Source: Acidobacteria bacterium UBA823
GTDB taxonomy: Bacteria; Acidobacteriota; Vicinamibacteria; Vicinamibacterales; UBA823
NCBI GenBank assembly: GCA_002296225.1
Contig: DBHR01000116.1
Location: 1-64,000 of the forward strand
Length of the DNA: 64,000 nt
Direction: 5' to 3'
Part shown: positions 1 to 8,869 of the stretch, one piece after another
How the letters are laid out: each line of letters starts with the position of its first letter
How positions within the stretch are numbered: the first letter of the stretch is position 1
The notes under the pieces: model-generated
Told to the model about the DNA's origin: nothing
The model's input: the letters and a program-made list of their open reading frames with translations, nothing else
Database searches by the model: none
Program-made: the position numbers and the translations under genes

Positions 1-18
1 CCGCTGAGCTATGGGCCC
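1..18 (-). tRNA. 5' end of a tRNA, cut by the window edge (probably Met or Ile, CAT anticodon)
   Basis: Read on the minus strand from position 18, the sequence gives a 7-nt acceptor arm GGGCCCA, then T8-A9, the D-stem GCTC and the start of the D-loop AGCGG. This is the standard start of a tRNA. The acceptor arm is common among elongator Met and Ile-CAT tRNAs, but the anticodon lies outside the window, so the identity is a guess. It follows rpoD on the same strand. Confidence 0.6.
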
Positions 19-66
19 CACATTCGACCCGAGCCGGCGCCGTTTCAATGTTTGTTGACATCCAGC

Positions 67-1764
67 TTACGTGCGGCCTTCGAGGAACGCTCGAAGTCTA
101 CGACTTCGTGATGGATGTCGTAGTTTCCTGAGCGCCTTGGCTTCGATCTGTCGGATCCGTTCTCGCGTGACCGCGAAGCTCTGGCCAACTTCCTCTAGAG
201 TGTGGTCCCTGCCGTCGCCGACGCCGAAGCGCATCTTAATGACACGCTCTTCCCGCGGGGTGAGCGTCTGCAAAACGGATTCAGTCTGCTCCTTTAGATT
301 CAAGCTGATCACGGCCTCGGCAGGCGACACAACCTGCTGATCCTCGATGAAATCCCCGAGATGGCTGTCCTCTTCCTCGCCGATCGGCGTCTCTAGGGAA
401 ATGGGTTCTTGCGCGATTTTCAGTACCTTTCGCACCTTGGACACTGGAATATCCATCCGCGAGGCGATCTCCTCATTCGTCGGCTCGCGACCCATTTCCT
501 GCACGAGGGCACGTGAGGTGCGGATCAACTTGTTGATAGTCTCGATCATGTGGACCGGGATGCGAATCGTGCGCGCTTGGTCGGCAATGGCTCTCGTGAT
601 GGCTTGCCGGATCCACCATGTAGCATAGGTGGAAAACTTGTAGCCGCGACGGTACTCGAATTTATCCACAGCCTTCATCAGCCCGATATTGCCCTCCTGA
701 ATCAGGTCGAGAAACTGCAGGCCGCGGTTCGTGTACTTCTTGGCGATGGAGACGACGAGCCGTAAGTTCGCCTCGACGAGTTCCTTTTTGGCTTCCTCAG
801 CCTGCATTTCACCACGCGTGATGGTCTGCAATGTACGGCGGACTTCATCAGGCGTATTTTCGAGCTCATTGGCAATTTCGTGCAAAGCGGCACGGACCTC
901 CCGCTGGCGGCGCGTCAATGCCTTTCGTTTCTCTTCCTTTAAACCGGCTGCCTTCTTCTTGGGAGTGAGCTTGTGGCTTACGCTGTCAAGTTCACGCTGA
1001 AGCCGTTCGGTAGCTCTAGCCGATTCTTTGACTCCGTCGATCATCCGTTGGTTCACCGCTTCGGTGAAATCCATGCGCTGAATCAAGTCGGACAGTTCGA
1101 TCTTCGCACGCAGCATCTTCCACTTAGCTCGGCGATACTTTTTGCGATCGCGCTTTGTGATTCCGGCGACCTTCACCTCAAGTTTTCCCACGAGGGTCCA
1201 AGCTTTTCGCACCTCAGCGATTTGCCTCAGTAGCTGGCGTGCGCGTGTCTCGACCTTTGCCTCTGTCAACTCTTCGTCCCGAAACATCGCGAGCTCACGG
1301 ACGCTTATCAACCGGCTCTTGAGCTGGTCGCCCTTGTGGATGATGTCTTTGACCACTATTGGCGTTCGTGAGATGGATTTGATGACCAAAAACTTGCCCC
1401 GTTCGATTCGCTTGGCAATTTCGACCTCACCCTCTCGCGTGAGCAGCGGGACCGTGCCCATCTCGCGCAGATACATGCGGACCGGATCATTGGTTTTATC
1501 GAGTGTGCCGGGTGTCAGGTCGAGTTCGGGTTCCCCCCTATCCTCAGGTCTTCTGCCGCGCAGTTTCTCTTCGCGATGCTTCTGCTCGGATTCAACGATC
1601 TCGATGCCAGCGTTGCCTAAGGCGCTGAATAGATCATCAAGTTCGTCGGACGAGGTAATTTCCGGAGGTAAGCCCTCGTTGATCTCGTCGTACGACAGGT
1701 AGCCCTTTTCTTTGCCGGTCGCAATGAGCTGCCGTACTCCTTCGTATTTTTCTTCGATGGACAA
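67..1764 (-). CDS. rpoD: RNA polymerase primary sigma factor (sigma-70, RpoD)
   Basis: This housekeeping sigma factor directs RNA polymerase to -35/-10 promoters. The 565-residue protein has an N-terminal region 1.1, then region 1.2 (DPVRMYLREMG, about residue 93), a charged Lys/Arg-rich spacer of about 200 residues, region 2 (NLRLVVSIAKKY, then YATWWIRQAI for -10 melting and recognition), region 3, and region 4 with the helix-turn-helix (VTRERIRQIEAKALRKL) near the C-terminus. All regions of a group 1 sigma factor are present. The gene lies 67 nt downstream of dnaG on the same strand, as in the classical macromolecular synthesis operon. A tRNA gene follows on the same strand. Confidence 0.97.
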   Translation of the reverse strand: MSIEEKYEGVRQLIATGKEKGYLSYDEINEGLPPEITSSDELDDLFSALGNAGIEIVESEQKHREEKLRGRRPEDRGEPELDLTPGTLDKTNDPVRMYLREMGTVPLLTREGEVEIAKRIERGKFLVIKSISRTPIVVKDIIHKGDQLKSRLISVRELAMFRDEELTEAKVETRARQLLRQIAEVRKAWTLVGKLEVKVAGITKRDRKKYRRAKWKMLRAKIELSDLIQRMDFTEAVNQRMIDGVKESARATERLQRELDSVSHKLTPKKKAAGLKEEKRKALTRRQREVRAALHEIANELENTPDEVRRTLQTITRGEMQAEEAKKELVEANLRLVVSIAKKYTNRGLQFLDLIQEGNIGLMKAVDKFEYRRGYKFSTYATWWIRQAITRAIADQARTIRIPVHMIETINKLIRTSRALVQEMGREPTNEEIASRMDIPVSKVRKVLKIAQEPISLETPIGEEEDSHLGDFIEDQQVVSPAEAVISLNLKEQTESVLQTLTPREERVIKMRFGVGDGRDHTLEEVGQSFAVTRERIRQIEAKALRKLRHPSRSRRLRAFLEGRT

Positions 1765-1831
1765 AGCTGTCTCCCTTCTTCAGCCGTGCACTTCCCAGTT
1801 TGGATCCGGCCTGTGGACGGCCCTTACTGGG

Positions 1832-3598
1832 TTAGAAATTCAACGCTTCAAGCCGTTGCAAAAGTTTCTTCTTGCGTTTCCACAGCGTATTAATTTCCGC
1901 CATGTTCTTTTCGCCTCCGAGTTGCTGGAGCCGGTCGATTTCCTCCTGTAAAGCAGCTCGCTCCCGTTCGTAGCGGAGGCGTTTTAGGGCTCGAGCGGAT
2001 TCGGCAGCTGGCGCCGGCGCACTAGTCGCAGCCGCGATTGCTGAGACCATTGCTACCTCTTCCTCGCTTAGGCGCTCGAGCAGTGTTTCGGGCACACCGT
2101 CGGCTGGTACGTCAACCAGTCCTCGGGCTGCGCTCAGAATCGGCGCCGAAACTAGACCGTTGACATCGGCTTCATCGAACTCTAAGAGCGCCGATTGCGC
2201 ACTCGCCGGCTCCTTGATGAGTGCCCAAATTAAGCCTTTTTCCGCCGTTCGGAGTTGGCCTTGTCCAGGGAGGTCCCGGTCACCCAACGTGGGCCTTCGG
2301 TCGACGGCAGCCTTTCGGATTTCGGTTCGGACAACCTCCTCCATCACCCCGCTTCGATGGGACAGCCGGTCGCCGAACTGATCCCTCGCAGCCGCTTCGG
2401 GAATGCAGGCCGCGATGGGCAGCATTTGCTTCAGGAAGGCCATCCGACCCTCATCGCGGCTAACGTCATGTTCGGCTGCGCCTCGATCGAGCACAAATTC
2501 CAGATATGGCTTTGAAGTGCGCAGTTTTTCCACATATTTGGCACCCCCGTCCCTCTGTACTAACGTATCGGGATCTTGGTCAGCTGGCAGCACCGTGACG
2601 TTGACCTGGAAGCCCTGACTAACCAGCATTTCGCCCGAACGCAGCGCTGCCGTTTGACCGGCCTGGTCCCCGTCGAAGCTCAAGACCACTTTATCCGTGA
2701 AGCGTCGTAACAGCTTGCATTGCTGCAAGGTCAGCGCGGTACCACACATCGCGAGTACCGATCCGATACCCGCTTGGAGCGGCTGGGCGAAATCAAAGTA
2801 TCCCTCAACAAGCACGGCATAGCCAAGTTGGCGTATCGTCGATTTGGTCAGGTGGAGGCCGTAAAGGGTTCTTCCTTTAGTGTAAATCGGAGTTTCCGGT
2901 GAATTGACGTACTTGGGTTGCTGTCCGGTGTCCACTGCTCGTCCCCCGAACGCGATAATCGAACCGCTTTCCCGGAAAATCGGAATCATGAGGCGATTTC
3001 GGAAGCGGTCGATGTGCACGCCAGCGTCACGTTCAGCAACCAACCCGCTGGTTAGGAGAAGTGGCACTGCAAACCCCTGCTGGCGAAGGTGTTTCGTTAG
3101 GCTCTGGCGGGCTGCAGGAGCGTAGCCAAGCCCGAGTCGATCGATTGTGTGATCGCTTAAATTCCGATCACGCAACTGCTGGCGCGTTCGCATCCCTGCC
3201 CGGCTAGCCAGTTGCTCCCGGAAGTACGTCCCCGCGATCTCATGCACCTTCAGGAGGGATTCGCGCTCGGTTTCCGAGGCCGGGTCGCGACTGTCGCCCT
3301 CAAGTTCTGGCACCGGCACGCCGAAACGCTGCGCGAGTTGACGCACGGCGTCCTGGAAACCGATTTTCTCCCTGAGTTCCAGGAACTTGAACACATCGCC
3401 GCCGACACCGCAGCCAAAGCAGTGAAAGAAGCCTCGATCACGATTCACGTTAAACGAAGGGGTTTTTTCTGAGTGAAATGGGCACAGACCCTTGAAGCTC
3501 GTGCCGGCTTTCTTGAGCGGCACGTGATCTTGGATCACAGTGACGAGATCTACCTGTGATTTAAGATCGTCGATGAACGCCTGAGGAAATAATCCCAT
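1832..3598 (-). CDS. dnaG: DNA primase DnaG
   Basis: DnaG makes RNA primers for replication. The 588-residue protein starts with a zinc-binding domain (C39, H42, C60, C63 in CPFH...CFGC). A TOPRIM domain follows, with the acidic motif VEGYFD and the DGDQAG metal site. The C-terminal third is less conserved and contains a basic coiled segment (LQEEIDRLQQLGG) in the position of the DnaB-binding domain. No Shine-Dalgarno sequence stands before the ATG at 3598. It is transcribed ahead of rpoD and probably shares the promoter at 3844-3873. Confidence 0.97.
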   Translation of the reverse strand: MGLFPQAFIDDLKSQVDLVTVIQDHVPLKKAGTSFKGLCPFHSEKTPSFNVNRDRGFFHCFGCGVGGDVFKFLELREKIGFQDAVRQLAQRFGVPVPELEGDSRDPASETERESLLKVHEIAGTYFREQLASRAGMRTRQQLRDRNLSDHTIDRLGLGYAPAARQSLTKHLRQQGFAVPLLLTSGLVAERDAGVHIDRFRNRLMIPIFRESGSIIAFGGRAVDTGQQPKYVNSPETPIYTKGRTLYGLHLTKSTIRQLGYAVLVEGYFDFAQPLQAGIGSVLAMCGTALTLQQCKLLRRFTDKVVLSFDGDQAGQTAALRSGEMLVSQGFQVNVTVLPADQDPDTLVQRDGGAKYVEKLRTSKPYLEFVLDRGAAEHDVSRDEGRMAFLKQMLPIAACIPEAAARDQFGDRLSHRSGVMEEVVRTEIRKAAVDRRPTLGDRDLPGQGQLRTAEKGLIWALIKEPASAQSALLEFDEADVNGLVSAPILSAARGLVDVPADGVPETLLERLSEEEVAMVSAIAAATSAPAPAAESARALKRLRYERERAALQEEIDRLQQLGGEKNMAEINTLWKRKKKLLQRLEALNF

Positions 3599-3650
3599 TG
3601 TTTATTTTCGTGTGGTGCTTGGTGCGCTCAGGCACTCAATTCGATGACCG

Positions 3651-3767
3651 TCACGCCTTGTCCACCTTCTCCAGCAGAGTCTCAACACGCTCGGCATCAC
3701 GCGGCGTCTGCGAGAAGCTCCGGAGCGCGTCGAGAATACGGTCGAACTTGAGGGCCCCTACGTACAT
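3651..3767 (-). CDS. 38-codon leader ORF upstream of dnaG (uncertain)
   Basis: A short open frame on the dnaG strand lies between the candidate promoter and dnaG. It starts ATG-TAC-GTA and encodes 38 residues with an amphipathic, protein-like composition (for example LKFDRILDALRSFSQ, then ERVETLLEKVDKA). The frame stays open for another 17 codons upstream of the ATG, to a TAG, so it may be the 3' remnant of a longer gene. No Shine-Dalgarno is visible. I do not recognise a family. It occupies the place where rpsU precedes dnaG in E. coli, but it is not S21. Confidence 0.3.
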   Translation of the reverse strand: MYVGALKFDRILDALRSFSQTPRDAERVETLLEKVDKA

Positions 3768-3843
3768 GGACGGAATACTGACTGGAACGTTGCAGGTCGG
3801 GTTCCGCAGCTACGACGGAAGCTTCCCAGCAGTGCAACCCGTA

Positions 3844-3873
3844 ATTCTAGCATTCACAATGGGCAGTCCTCAA
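3844..3873 (-). promoter_or_regulatory. Candidate sigma-70 promoter for dnaG-rpoD
   Basis: Minus-strand TTGAGG (3868-3873) and TAGAAT (3844-3849) are separated by 18 nt. Transcription would start near 3837 and give a leader of about 240 nt before dnaG. That leader contains the 38-codon ORF. The match is four of six at -35 and five of six at -10. Confidence 0.45.
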
Positions 3874-3916
3874 GGTACTCGGCTGGGGAATATTGTTGCC
3901 GGAAACGGCCAGGTGT

Positions 3917-4675
3917 TCAGGAAAGATGGTTGATTGTGCTAGCTATTGATGCTGCCCCGAACCCATTGTCGATGTTGACCACCGACACGCCGGTGGCGCA
4001 GCTATTGAGCATTGCCAGTAAGGCGGTGATCCCGCCGAAGGCGGCACCGTAGCCGACACTGGTAGGTACCGCGACCACCGGCACGTCGACCAGCCCGCTG
4101 ACGACGCTCGGTAGCGCGCCTTCCATGCCGGCTACTACGATGATAACGCGGGCGTTGGACAGTCGGTTTGATTCGGAGAGGACCCGATGCAGGCCTGCGA
4201 CCCCGACATCGTACAGACGGTCGACCTTGTTGCCCATGATTTCGGCGCTCACGACGGCTTCTTCGGCGACCGGAAGGTCGGATGTGCCAGCGGTAACGAC
4301 CAAGACAACCCCGCATCCCAGGGGTGCGGCGGCACCGCACGAGATTATCCGGGCGTCTTCGTGGAATACGGCACCGGGTAGAGCCTCCCGGACGGCGTCA
4401 AAGGCAGCTGATGAGGCGCGTGTGATCAAAAGCGTCTGGTTTTTCCCAACGATCCGTTCTGCCACAGCCGCGATTTGCTCTGGAGTTTTGCCCAGCCCGA
4501 ACACGACTTCTGGGAAGCCTTGTCGGATTGAACGGTGATGGTCGATTCGCGCGAATCCGAGATCCTCGTACGGGGCTTGCCGCAAATGCTCGAGCAGGCG
4601 CCGATGGGCGTGGTTGACATCGACGTTCCCGCATTGCACCTCGACGAGTAGACGCTTCAGTTCACTCGGTGTCAT
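3917..4675 (-). CDS. larB: LarB-type pyridinium-3,5-biscarboxylic acid mononucleotide synthase (PurE-like)
   Basis: LarB carboxylates and hydrolyses nicotinic acid adenine dinucleotide in the first step of the nickel-pincer nucleotide cofactor pathway. The C-terminal half is a PurE-like (NCAIR mutase-related) domain: a Gly/Ala-rich stretch with PVAEEAVVSAEIMGN, VGVAGLHR, then VAGMEGALPSVVSGLV and PTSVGYGAAFGGITALL. The open frame extends back to 4912, but those 79 residues are low-complexity and overlap the start of citrate synthase. The start at 4675 (MTPSELKRLL) gives 252 residues, the usual family size. No larC or larE is in the window. It is divergent from the citrate synthase gene. Confidence 0.88.
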   Translation of the reverse strand: MTPSELKRLLVEVQCGNVDVNHAHRRLLEHLRQAPYEDLGFARIDHHRSIRQGFPEVVFGLGKTPEQIAAVAERIVGKNQTLLITRASSAAFDAVREALPGAVFHEDARIISCGAAAPLGCGVVLVVTAGTSDLPVAEEAVVSAEIMGNKVDRLYDVGVAGLHRVLSESNRLSNARVIIVVAGMEGALPSVVSGLVDVPVVAVPTSVGYGAAFGGITALLAMLNSCATGVSVVNIDNGFGAASIASTINHLS

Positions 4676-4899
4676 GATCAGTAGGGACCTCGTTGACTTC
4701 GTCTTCTTTCCGAGAGTACGCTTCGTATTGTACGCGACGCTGTCGTCCGTTATCGTGCTCCAGCCGGGTTTCCTGTACACCGGGTTACTGTTGCTCGCGC
4801 AGCAGTAGTTTTCTAGCGAACGAGCAGATCGGCTGTAGGCCGCTGCCACGTTATAGGAGGACAGCCATCCCGCGCCAGCTCGGTAAGTGCTGATCGACC
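4676..4899. other. Divergent intergenic region between larB and citrate synthase
   Basis: This stretch holds no supported gene. A possible plus-strand promoter reads TTGACT (4693-4698), an 18-nt spacer, then TACGCT. On the minus strand a TACAAT hexamer near 4730 could serve larB, but no good -35 is paired with it. The larB frame stays open through the region, but its translation is not conserved-looking. Confidence 0.35.
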
Positions 4900-6039
4900 A
4901 TGACTGAGACACCCAACTCCAAGGCCGGCCTGCAGGATGTGATTGCCACGGTCTCCGGCATTTGCTTCATTGACGGCGAGCAGGGTGTGTTGTCGTATCG
5001 GGGTTTCGACATTCATGACTTAGCCGAGCAGACCTCGTTCGAGGAAGTGTGCTTTCTCCTGTGGTACGGTCGCTTGCCCACGCGCGCGGAACTCGGCAAT
5101 CTCGAGTCGGAGTTCGCCCAGTCGCGAACGCTTCCCGAGAATATTCTACGCCTGATGCGCTCGCTGCCGCTGGCGAACGGGATGGACGCACTTCGTACCC
5201 TGGCCTCGGCGCTAGCGCACACCGATCCGGACGCCGCAAACAATTCACCAGAGGCGAACCAGCGGAAGGCGATTAGGCTTACGGCGCAGTTGGCGACCCT
5301 CGTGGCAACCTATGGGCGGTTCGCAAATGGCGGGGCACCGATCGAGCCGGATCCTGCGATTGGTCACGCAGCCAACTTCTTGTTTGTCCTTACCGGTGAA
5401 CGGCCGGATGCCTTGGCTGCCCGCGCCTTTGACGTGGCGCTCATCCTGCACGCCGACCACGAGTTGAATGCCTCCACGTTCGCGGCACGCGTCGCCGCGG
5501 CTACGCTGACCGACATGCACTCGGCCGTCGTGGCCGGAATCGGCACACTGAAGGGGCCGCTGCATGGTGGTGCGAATGCCGACGTGATGCGGCTGTTGCT
5601 GGAGCTTGGCGCTGCCGCCGACCCAGAACAGATAGAGACAGCGATCCGCGAGCGGCTCACTCGCAAGGAAAAGATTCCCGGGTTTGGCCATCGCGTATAC
5701 CGCACCGAGGATCCCCGTGCGACGCACCTGCGGCGGATGTCGGCAGAGCTCGGCGCCCGGGCCGGGCAACCGCAGTGGTACGATATGTCGCGGCGGATCG
5801 AGGCGATTGTTGCCGGCGAAAAAGGGTTGAACGCGAACGTTGATTTCTATTCGGCATCTACTTATTACGCACTTGGTATCCCCATCGATCTTTTTACACC
5901 GGTATTCGCTGTCAGCCGTATTGCGGGCTGGACGGCGCATATCCTCGAACAACACGCGAACAACCGACTGATCCGCCCACGCGCTGACTACACAGGGCGA
6001 CTCTATCCCCAAGCCTTCGTCGCGATCGACCAACGTTAG
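4900..6039 (+). CDS. gltA: Citrate synthase (bacterial type, citrate/2-methylcitrate synthase family)
   Basis: It condenses oxaloacetate and acetyl-CoA to citrate at the entry to the TCA cycle. The 379-residue length matches the short dimeric bacterial/archaeal class. The catalytic triad is visible: H222 in LHGGANADV, H264 in GFGHRVYR and D315 in NVDFYSA, with HADHELNAS at 184-192. A 2-methylcitrate synthase role cannot be excluded from sequence alone, but no prp genes are nearby. The Shine-Dalgarno-like AGGAGG at about 4854 lies too far upstream (over 35 nt) to serve this ATG. Confidence 0.93.
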   Translation: MTETPNSKAGLQDVIATVSGICFIDGEQGVLSYRGFDIHDLAEQTSFEEVCFLLWYGRLPTRAELGNLESEFAQSRTLPENILRLMRSLPLANGMDALRTLASALAHTDPDAANNSPEANQRKAIRLTAQLATLVATYGRFANGGAPIEPDPAIGHAANFLFVLTGERPDALAARAFDVALILHADHELNASTFAARVAAATLTDMHSAVVAGIGTLKGPLHGGANADVMRLLLELGAAADPEQIETAIRERLTRKEKIPGFGHRVYRTEDPRATHLRRMSAELGARAGQPQWYDMSRRIEAIVAGEKGLNANVDFYSASTYYALGIPIDLFTPVFAVSRIAGWTAHILEQHANNRLIRPRADYTGRLYPQAFVAIDQR

Positions 6040-6087
6040 CACCGCGTTCTTGGCTTAGGCCGCCGGTCGGGTCCGTCGGCCTTGGCC

Positions 6088-6093
6088 TATAAT
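6088..6093 (+). promoter_or_regulatory. -10 box TATAAT just upstream of lepA
   Basis: A perfect TATAAT ends 14 nt before the lepA ATG, so transcription would start about 7 nt before the start codon. No clear -35 is present. An imperfect hairpin (GGCCGCCGG / CCGTCGGCC, 6059-6082) lies immediately upstream and could end the citrate synthase transcript, but it lacks a T run. Confidence 0.45.
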
Positions 6094-6107
6094 GGTGGCC
6101 TAACAGC

Positions 6108-7916
6108 ATGGACCACCGCTTCATTCGAAATTTCTCGATCATCGCGCACATCGATCACGGAAAGTCCACGCTCGCCGATCGAATTCTCGAAGCTACAGGT
6201 GCACTGCGGCCACGCGAGATGGAGGCCCAGGTGCTTGACTCGATGGACCTCGAACGTGAGCGCGGCATCACGATCAAAGCGCACGCGGTCAGGCTCTGTC
6301 ACACCGCGGCCAACGGTCAACCATATATCCTCAATTTGATTGACACACCTGGGCACGTCGATTTTTCGTACGAAGTCACTCGTTCGTTAGCGGCATGCGA
6401 GGGGGCGCTACTGCTGGTCGATGCCTCACAGGGTGTCGAGGCGCAAACGTTGGCGAACGCACATCTCGCCGTCGAAACCGGGCTTGAGGTAATTCAGGTC
6501 ATCAACAAGATTGATTTGCCTGGAGCGCAGATCGAGGAGGTCAAACGACAAATCAGCGACATCGTCGGACTCAATGCGGCCGATGCCATTCTGACGAGTG
6601 CGAAGGAAGGGACAGGCACAGCCGAAGTGTTGGATGCCGTGATTGCCAGGGTGCCGCCACCCAGTGGCGACCGTGACGCTTCGCTAAAGGCGTTGATTTT
6701 TGATTCCTGGTACGACTCATACCGGGGCGTGGTCGTTCTCGTTAGGGTCCTAGAAGGTGAGGTAGGGGAGCGGACGAAGATTCGTTTGATGGCACTGGAA
6801 CAGGACTACGAGGTCGAACAGGTCGGCGTCTTTTCGCCTAAGCCGACGGTGGTTAGTACCCTCGGTGTTGGTGAAGTTGGATTCATCATCGCCGGTATTA
6901 AGCGAGCCAGCGATGCTCCGATCGGCGACACGATTACTGAGGCGGGGCGGCCAACGGCGGAACCATTCCCTGGGTTTAAGGAAATTCGTCCCATGGTGTT
7001 CGCCGGGTTGTATCCGGTGGAGGGGCATAAGTATTCTGAGCTGCGCGACGCGTTGGAGAAACTACGCCTCAACGATTCATCATTCTTCTTTGAGCCAGAA
7101 ACGTCGACAGCGCTCGGCTTCGGATTTCGATGCGGATTCCTTGGGTTACTCCATATGGAAATCGTCCAGGAGCGGCTCGAACGCGAATTTGACATGGAAC
7201 TGGTGACGACGGCCCCGGGCGTGCTTTACCGCGTGACGACGACGGCTGGTGATGTCGAGGAGATCGATAGCCCAGCGAAGCTTCCCGAAGCCAGCCTCAT
7301 CCAACGGATCGAAGAACCAGTTATCACGGCGATGATTCTGACCCCGGCTGAACACGTGGGGGCCGTGCTGCAGCTCTGTCAAGAGAAGCGCGGCGTCCAA
7401 AAGGCACTAGAGTATCTGGCGTCGAACCGTGTCCTCGTGACGTACGACCTACCTTTTAACGAAGTCGTGTTGGATTTTTTTGACCGGCTGAAGACTCTGT
7501 CTCGTGGTTTTGCATCACTGGATTATCAGGTGTCAGGATTCTGGGAGTCACCGCTTGTTAAGGTCAATATTTTGGTCAACGGTGAGCCTGTCGACGCGCT
7601 ATCGGTGATCGTGCACCGCGACGTGGCGTATGCTCGAGCACGATCGCTCGTTACCAAGATGCGTAAGCTGATTCCGCGGCAAATGTTCGAGGTGGCCATT
7701 CAGGCGGCAATTGGTGGGCGGATCATTGCTCGCGAGTCGGTGAGGGCCCTGCGCAAGAACGTGCTAGCGAAGTGCTATGGTGGTGACATTTCGAGGAAGC
7801 GGAAGCTGCTGGAGAAACAGCGAGAGGGCAAGAAACGAATGAAGCGGGTGGGTCGTGTCGAGATTCCGCAGGAAGCTTTTCTGGCGGTTCTGAAAGTGGA
7901 TTCGAGCGCACCCTGA
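6108..7916 (+). CDS. lepA: Elongation factor 4 (LepA) GTPase
   Basis: LepA is a ribosome-associated translational GTPase that back-translocates or remodels stalled ribosomes. The 602-residue protein carries G1 (AHIDHGKSTL, residues 13-22), the switch element RERGITIK, G3 (DTPGHVDF), G4 (NKIDLP) and G5 (TSAKEGTG). EF-G-like domains II, III and V follow, and then the LepA-specific C-terminal domain (KMRKLIPRQMFEVAIQAAIG, ending KRMKRVGRVEIPQEAF). No Shine-Dalgarno is visible, consistent with a very short leader. The lepB gene begins one base after the stop, as in many bacteria. Confidence 0.97.
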   Translation: MDHRFIRNFSIIAHIDHGKSTLADRILEATGALRPREMEAQVLDSMDLERERGITIKAHAVRLCHTAANGQPYILNLIDTPGHVDFSYEVTRSLAACEGALLLVDASQGVEAQTLANAHLAVETGLEVIQVINKIDLPGAQIEEVKRQISDIVGLNAADAILTSAKEGTGTAEVLDAVIARVPPPSGDRDASLKALIFDSWYDSYRGVVVLVRVLEGEVGERTKIRLMALEQDYEVEQVGVFSPKPTVVSTLGVGEVGFIIAGIKRASDAPIGDTITEAGRPTAEPFPGFKEIRPMVFAGLYPVEGHKYSELRDALEKLRLNDSSFFFEPETSTALGFGFRCGFLGLLHMEIVQERLEREFDMELVTTAPGVLYRVTTTAGDVEEIDSPAKLPEASLIQRIEEPVITAMILTPAEHVGAVLQLCQEKRGVQKALEYLASNRVLVTYDLPFNEVVLDFFDRLKTLSRGFASLDYQVSGFWESPLVKVNILVNGEPVDALSVIVHRDVAYARARSLVTKMRKLIPRQMFEVAIQAAIGGRIIARESVRALRKNVLAKCYGGDISRKRKLLEKQREGKKRMKRVGRVEIPQEAFLAVLKVDSSAP

Positions 7917-7917
7917 C

Positions 7918-8613
7918 ATGTCCGAGTTTAAGAAGTCGATATGTCGCGAGTACTTCGAGTCGATTGTCGTCGCCGTAATCCTGGCGTTGTTTATCCGAAC
8001 CTTTGTGGTGCAAGCTTTCAAGATTCCGACTGGCTCGATGGAGCGGAATCTGTTGATCGGCGACCATCTGCTGGTAAATAAATTTGTATTTGCGCCTACG
8101 TTGACCGGTGCGCAGCGCAGCGCACTTCCGGTCACCTCGATCGCCCGTGGCGACGTGATTGTCTTTAAGTACCCTGAGGACCCCGAGCGAGATTTCATCA
8201 AACGGGTCATAGGCCTGCCAGGCGAGGTGATCGAGCTCAGGCACAAGCGGGTCTACATCGACGGCCGGCCGATCGACGAGCCGTATGTGCACTATCTTCG
8301 GCCGCCGTCTGACGTTCGTTCGCCGTACGGCGTCGCTGATCTGCGCGAACAATTCGGTCCGGTCACCGTTCCGCCAGACGAGTACTTTGTGATGGGAGAC
8401 AATCGTGACAACTCCCAAGACAGCAGATACTGGGGATTCTTGCCCCGAGCCTTGGTCAAGGGGAGGGCGTTGGTCATCTATTGGTCATATGAGAACGTAG
8501 CTGACGTCTATCGCGCCGCGGGTGACGGATCGGTGATTCGCAGAACTGGGTCGACCATCACTCGCTTCTTCACACGCACGCGGTGGACGCGGTTGCTGCA
8601 TCAGATCCGATAA
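7918..8613 (+). CDS. lepB: Signal peptidase I (LepB)
   Basis: This inner-membrane serine protease removes signal peptides from Sec/Tat substrates. The 231-residue protein has one N-terminal transmembrane helix (about residues 13-32). The nucleophile is Ser40 in IPTGSM and the general base is Lys95 in DFIKRVIG. It also has the C-terminal box MGDNRDNSQDSRYWGF. It is translationally linked to lepA (stop and start nearly touch). Confidence 0.96.
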   Translation: MSEFKKSICREYFESIVVAVILALFIRTFVVQAFKIPTGSMERNLLIGDHLLVNKFVFAPTLTGAQRSALPVTSIARGDVIVFKYPEDPERDFIKRVIGLPGEVIELRHKRVYIDGRPIDEPYVHYLRPPSDVRSPYGVADLREQFGPVTVPPDEYFVMGDNRDNSQDSRYWGFLPRALVKGRALVIYWSYENVADVYRAAGDGSVIRRTGSTITRFFTRTRWTRLLHQIR

Positions 8614-8869
8614 GGCTCACGTTACGATTGTGAGTGCTCGGCGGGTCGGCACGGCGCTCGTTCCTTCATTTTTCAAGCTACTCGTGGTTGGGCTGACAAC
8701 TCGCATGGTGTGGTAGATCACGCCAGCAGACTGGGGCTATCAGCATTGCAAGGCTGGGGCCTAGAAAACGGTGCAGTTCGAAGTGCAATCGTGTGTGGTT
8801 ACTCGAGGCGATTAGGGATCAGTGTGGACGCTTGGACGACGCGACCGACACGGGTGGCGATGTTCAACC
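8614..8869. other. Intergenic region after lepB, no gene seen
   Basis: These 256 nt separate lepB from a convergent minus-strand gene. A weak inverted repeat CTCAC/GTGAG (8615-8633) follows lepB without a T run. No convincing coding frame, tRNA or promoter was seen. Confidence 0.4.
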
